The notes beneath the pieces are model-generated. The model worked only from the letters and a program-made list of their open reading frames with translations. It ran no database searches and was not told the DNA's origin. Shown here in pieces: positions 60,572 to 64,000 of a DNA stretch of 64,000 nucleotides. This DNA is from VXNE01 sp965206615. GTDB taxonomy: Bacteria > Pseudomonadota > Gammaproteobacteria > Pseudomonadales > Azotimanducaceae. The DNA is taken from NCBI GenBank assembly GCA_965206615.1, contig CBDBKI010000005.1, positions 1,736,001 through 1,800,000 on the forward strand. Direction: 5' to 3'. Position 1 is the stretch's first letter. Every line of letters begins with the position of its first letter. A program made the translations under genes and the position numbers.

Positions 60572-62124
60572 GGCCCGGACAACGCCTCCAGCACTCCGTC
60601 GGCGATCAGCAGTTCCGCCGCGGCGACGACGGCTTCGCGGACACGCTCCGTATCCGCATCGTTCGCGATCGCGATGCGCGCTGCAATGGTATCCAGGGTG
60701 TCGCCCCGGGCGTGGTGGCCGAGGCTCGCCACGAGCGGGCTGACCGGCAGGTCGTCGCGGTGCGGGCCGGCGATGACGTAACCGGGTTCGAAGCATCCGT
60801 CGCCCAGGACGGCCGCCGCGCGTACTTCGAGGCCGGCCGCCATGCGCACCCGCGTGCCCGCGTCGGGGCGCATGCGCCGGGCGTCCCGTTCTGCCAATTC
60901 CTGCTCCAGCGCGGTTGAGAAGTCCTCCGGGAGTACGCCGTGCCGCAGCACCGACCGCTCGTAGCCGGCCGCCGCCTGTCCGGAGACGGCGCGCACGAAT
61001 GCGCTCGCGCGGATCTCCGATGTGTCGCGCCGGTGAGCCGACGCGCTTCCCAGAAGTAGGAGTCCCTGCGCCCGGTTCGACGCAGTAGAAGAGCATCGGC
61101 GAGTTCGTGGAAGTGCCGGTACTGCGTGCGGTATAGCCGTTCGTAAGACGTCCGCGGCGGAGCTGCGCGAGCGACGGTGTGCGCAGTGCGGTCGTGACGT
61201 AGGCCGCCGCGAGATGTGCGCCCCGGTCACGGCCAGGTGTACGCCCGTCGAGAACAGCGGGTCGATGAAGCACGCCGCGTCCCCGACGAGCACGAACCCG
61301 GGCCCGGTCATCGCGCTGGCGCGGTAGGACCAGTCGCGCACCGCGAACGGACCTTCCCGCAGTTCGGCTTCGCGCAGCAGGGCGGCGGACCGGGAGGCCA
61401 TGGCCACCTGGTCGCGAAAGAAGCCTTCGAGACCGGCCTCGCGGATGGCGGCCGCCCCGAAGTCGCGGTCCACCACCGCACCCACGCTGGAGACACCGCC
61501 GGTCAGCGGGATCTTCCACAGCCAGCCGTGCGCATAAGCCTCGATGAAGATGTTGCCGTCGTCCGGCGGATCGAGATGCGCGCCTCCGGCGTAGTAACCG
61601 TACACGGCGAGGTTCCGGAAGAACGGATCCCACTCCTTCATGCCCCGCGCGTTCGCGACGAGGGCGTTCTGTCCGGTCGCGTCGACCACGAGCGCGGCAT
61701 CCACGTGCTTCCCGTCGGCGAGCCGGACACCATCCTCGTGCACGCTCTTCACGGCGATGCCCTGGTGCACGTGAACGCCGCAGCGCGCGCTGTGCTCGAG
61801 CAGGATCTGGTCGAAACGCGGCCGCCAGACCTGGTAGGAGTGCGGATAGCGCCGGTTGGTCTCCGCGAAGTACCAGCTCCAGGGCGCGTCGTTCCGACCC
61901 CAGGACATGGTGGCGCCGGCCTTCCTGACGAAACCCTCGGCCTCGATGGCCGGCAGGACGCCGATGTCGTCCAGGATGGCGAGCGTCGCGGGGAGCAGCG
62001 ATTCGCCGACATGGGCGCGCGGAAATGTCTCGCGCTCATAGAGCGCCACGTCGAAACCGGCGCGGGCGAGGAGCGTGGCGGCGGTGCTGCCGGCCGGCCC
62101 GCCGCCAGCGACGACTACGTCAAT
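60568..62124 (-). pseudogene. FAD-dependent halogenase/monooxygenase-like gene with compensating frameshifts
   Basis: The N-terminal FAD loop is visible upstream of any start codon: I-D-V-V-V-A-G-G-G-P-A-G-S (62124 on), then ALYERETFPRAHVGESLLPA, RPRFDQILLEHSARCGVHVH, ATMSWGRNDAPWSWYFAETN and FVLVGDAACFIDPLFSTGVH, the tryptophan-halogenase-like pattern. From about 61217 to 61037 three frame changes scramble 60 residues; the right sequence appears in other frames (LAAAYVTTALRTPS, then YERLYRTQYRHFHELADALL). After them frame one resumes with SEIRASAFVRAVSGQ to the end. No ATG, GTG or TTG precedes the FAD loop; ATT 62124-62122, overlapping the LLM stop, is the only near option. The lysine of true halogenases cannot be confirmed. 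Confidence 0.6.
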
Positions 62125-63457
62125 CCGCGACCGCCTGCCGGGTCGCTTTCGAGTCGTCGGACGGCGTCTCGTCGATCGGCTGGTTGGTGCGGGGATCCAC
62201 CTCGAACGGGCCCTTGAGATCGAGTTCCTTGCCGATCTCGCGCACCGCGGGGATGACTTCCTCGCCCATCAGCCGCAGCGACCGCATCGTGTCCTCGTGC
62301 GACATCGCGCCGTCGCCGTCCCAGAAGAAGATCGTCCCCGGGCGCAGCGTCTCGAGCACGTGCCGGACCTTCGGAATGACGGTCTTCGGCGTTCCCGAGA
62401 TGATGCTGTATTTCTCGGTCTGGTCGGCGTACGTGTCCTTGGGTGGAGGCGGAGGCTCGGCCTTGCCGCCCGCGGTCTTCTGGTCCGCAAGGTACTGCTC
62501 CGTCCGGCCCCGGGCCGCGGCGGCCGCGAAGCTCTTGATCGTCGGCAGCAGGTTGTTGCGCTGCGTCAGCCCCGGCAGGTTCTGGATGAACGGCCGGACC
62601 ACGCCCTGGTTGCCCTCGAGGAAGGGGTTGCTCGGCCCCTGCACGTACTTGCGCCCGGCCTGCTCGGCGAGCTCCTCGGTCTCGTCCACATGGACTTTGA
62701 AGAGGTAGCCCCGGTGCTGGGTCCCGGACTCGTAGCCTTCCTCGCGCGCCACCTCGTCGTAGTAGGCGTAGGAATCCTTCGTGGGTTCGAGTTCCGTCGC
62801 GAGCATGATGTACGGGTAGCGGTGGCTCGCCGCCCACTTGACGGTGTTGCGGCTCATCACACCCGGAATCCAGATGGGCGGGTGCGGCGCCTGGTACGGG
62901 CGCGACCACGGGTTCACGTAGCGGTAGTTGTAGTGCTCGCCCTCCCAGCGGAACGGTCCGTCGCGCGTCCAGGCGTCGATGATGAAGTCGTGGGCTTCCT
63001 GGAAACGCTCCCAGTTGTAGGGAGCGGCTGCATTGTGGGCGACACTCTCGCGGCCGGTACCCCGGACCCAGCCGGTCACCAGGCGCCCGCGCGAGATCAT
63101 GTCGATGGTCGCCAGGTCCTCGGCGAGCCACAGCGGGTCGTCCCAGATCGGCAGGATGTTGCCGAGCAGGACGATTTTCGCGCGGTGCGTGATGCGGGCG
63201 AGGATGGCGGCCTCCAGGTTCATCACCTGGCCCATGCAGAACGGCGTCGAGTGGTGCTCGTTCAGCATCAGGCCGTCGAAGCCCATCGCTTCGGCGTAGA
63301 GCTTCTCGTCGAGGTAGCGGTTGTAGAGGTGCGCGCCGAGCCTCGGGTCGTAGGAGGCGTTGGACATGCCGAGGTCCGTGATGTCCCGGCCGGCGGCGCC
63401 GAAGTAACCCGAGTTGGGGTCCTGGTAGGGACGTTCGGTGAAGTAGCCGATGAACAT
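62120..63457 (-). CDS. LLM-class flavin-dependent monooxygenase
   Basis: 445 residues, long member of the luciferase-like family. Blocks: MFIGYFTERPYQDPNSGYFG, GFDGLMLNEHHSTPFCMG, GNILPIWDDPLWLAEDLATI, DMISRGRLVTGWVRGTGRES, PPIWIPGVMSRNTVKWAASH, and HVLETLRPGTIFFWDGDGAM. A Pro/Lys-rich segment (KAEPPPPPKDTYADQ) interrupts the C-terminal part. ATG 63457 lies five bases after the hydrolase gene; the end overlaps the halogenase-like gene. The three genes form one minus-strand operon that looks catabolic. Confidence 0.88.
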   Translation of the reverse strand: MFIGYFTERPYQDPNSGYFGAAGRDITDLGMSNASYDPRLGAHLYNRYLDEKLYAEAMGFDGLMLNEHHSTPFCMGQVMNLEAAILARITHRAKIVLLGNILPIWDDPLWLAEDLATIDMISRGRLVTGWVRGTGRESVAHNAAAPYNWERFQEAHDFIIDAWTRDGPFRWEGEHYNYRYVNPWSRPYQAPHPPIWIPGVMSRNTVKWAASHRYPYIMLATELEPTKDSYAYYDEVAREEGYESGTQHRGYLFKVHVDETEELAEQAGRKYVQGPSNPFLEGNQGVVRPFIQNLPGLTQRNNLLPTIKSFAAAAARGRTEQYLADQKTAGGKAEPPPPPKDTYADQTEKYSIISGTPKTVIPKVRHVLETLRPGTIFFWDGDGAMSHEDTMRSLRLMGEEVIPAVREIGKELDLKGPFEVDPRTNQPIDETPSDDSKATRQAVAD

Positions 63458-63462
63458 GGGGT

Positions 63463-64000
63463 TTAGCCTCCGTTGGCGTGTGCGCCGATGAGGGCGGCAA
63501 CACGTTTTGCTTCTTCGATCTCGACCAGGTGGCCGGCGCCCTCGATCCTCTCGACGCGGCAGTTCGCCAGGGCGTTGGCGTAGAGGTCCGCGCATTCGAC
63601 GGGGACGATCGCGTCCTGCGTGCCCCAGACCACCAGCGTCGGGGTCTGCATGTCGCCGAGGAGCGGTCCGAGGCGCCGGTTGAACATGTAGGGCTTCCAG
63701 CACACGCGGGCCGTCATCTCCCGCGAGAAGTCCCACAGGTTTCGCACGTCGGCTGCGGGTTCCTCTCCCACCCACGCGGCGTAGGCGTCGTGGTCGCGGA
63801 AGCCGGCCTCGATGTAGGCGCGGTGGGAGACGAGCATCTGGTCGAGGATGTCGCCGTGTTCGGGTTTGAGCCCGGCGGCGCCGATCAGCACCAGGGCATC
63901 CAGCGGCCGCATGGTGGCGAGTTCCGCGGCGATGAAGCCTCCGAAACCGGTGCCCACGAGCGTCGTGGATTCGAGGTCGAGGGCGTCCAGGATGCGTCCG
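63463..64000 (-). CDS. Alpha/beta hydrolase, cut by window edge
   Basis: About 178 residues of the C-terminal part are seen; the N-terminus is beyond 64000. The nucleophile elbow reads L-V-G-T-G-F-G-G, where G-x-S-x-G is usual, so glycine replaces the serine. Acid and histidine are in place: VVWGTQDAIVPVECAD and IEGAGHLVEIEEAKRV. Relatives with VGxGFGG elbows occur beside LLM monooxygenases. A different chemistry or a non-catalytic role is possible. Confidence 0.85.
   Translation of the reverse strand, partial: GRILDALDLESTTLVGTGFGGFIAAELATMRPLDALVLIGAAGLKPEHGDILDQMLVSHRAYIEAGFRDHDAYAAWVGEEPAADVRNLWDFSREMTARVCWKPYMFNRRLGPLLGDMQTPTLVVWGTQDAIVPVECADLYANALANCRVERIEGAGHLVEIEEAKRVAALIGAHANGG

Overview
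The window is a GC-rich chromosomal segment, almost certainly from a gammaproteobacterium. The evidence is gene order: mrdA-rodA-mltB-rlpA-dacA-lipB, the divergent pair hemA-prfA-prmC and lolB-(tRNA-Gln)-prs-rplY-pth-ychF, and fur next to feoAB. The large accessory load (TauD, PhyH, LLM flavoenzymes, DUF1800/DUF1501, a PQQ dehydrogenase, a TonB receptor remnant) resembles uncultured marine or symbiotic lineages. That last point is inference.

Positions 1-21.8 kb are dense core genome. A cell-wall and translation block runs on the plus strand (LON-domain protein, proA, nadD-rsfS-rlmH-mrdA-rodA-mltB-rlpA-dacA, lipB), mostly with overlapping or few-base junctions. A minus-strand block follows (hemA-prfA-prmC-moeB). 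Diverging from hemA come lolB, tRNA-Gln(UUG), prs, rplY, pth and ychF; ispE, which usually sits between lolB and prs, is missing. Ferrous iron uptake (feoAB) and its regulator fur close the block, with a Fur box inside the feoA promoter.

Positions 22-38 kb hold accessory metabolism: an amidohydrolase, an internally deleted Rieske oxygenase, a spermidine/putrescine-type ABC transporter without a binding protein, a squalene synthase-like gene with IPP isomerase, TauD, an acyl-CoA dehydrogenase, two hydrolases, a double ABC ATPase, an AGCS symporter and a TonB receptor missing its plug domain.

Positions 38-52 kb carry two paralogous PhyH oxygenases, an ankyrin protein, an aldo/keto reductase, an LLM oxidoreductase, a STAS protein, a GPH transporter, a TesB thioesterase and a DUF1800/DUF1501 pair. 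Two genes here are frameshifted (a lipoprotein amidohydrolase and a VOC protein).

Positions 52-64 kb hold toxin-antitoxin pairs, a decayed ABC-F gene with a duplicated 3' scrap, a MITE-like element between a MazF toxin and its antitoxin, a PQQ dehydrogenase/EthD operon, an MFS transporter fused by ATGA overlap to a GrdB/PrdB-family selenoprotein, a halogenase-like flavoenzyme with compensating frameshifts, an LLM oxidoreductase and a partial hydrolase.

The two strongest discoveries are: (1) the selenoprotein at 59384-60340, where an in-frame UGA (59900-59902) sits in a U-P-V-C-H motif and is followed at once by a two-stem hairpin that fits a bacterial SECIS; and (2) a REP/REPIN family scattered from 30 to 60.6 kb, with a constant GTAG head, a constant NTTGT loop and three sets of covarying stems. 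Two of these elements supply the stop codon of the adjoining gene.
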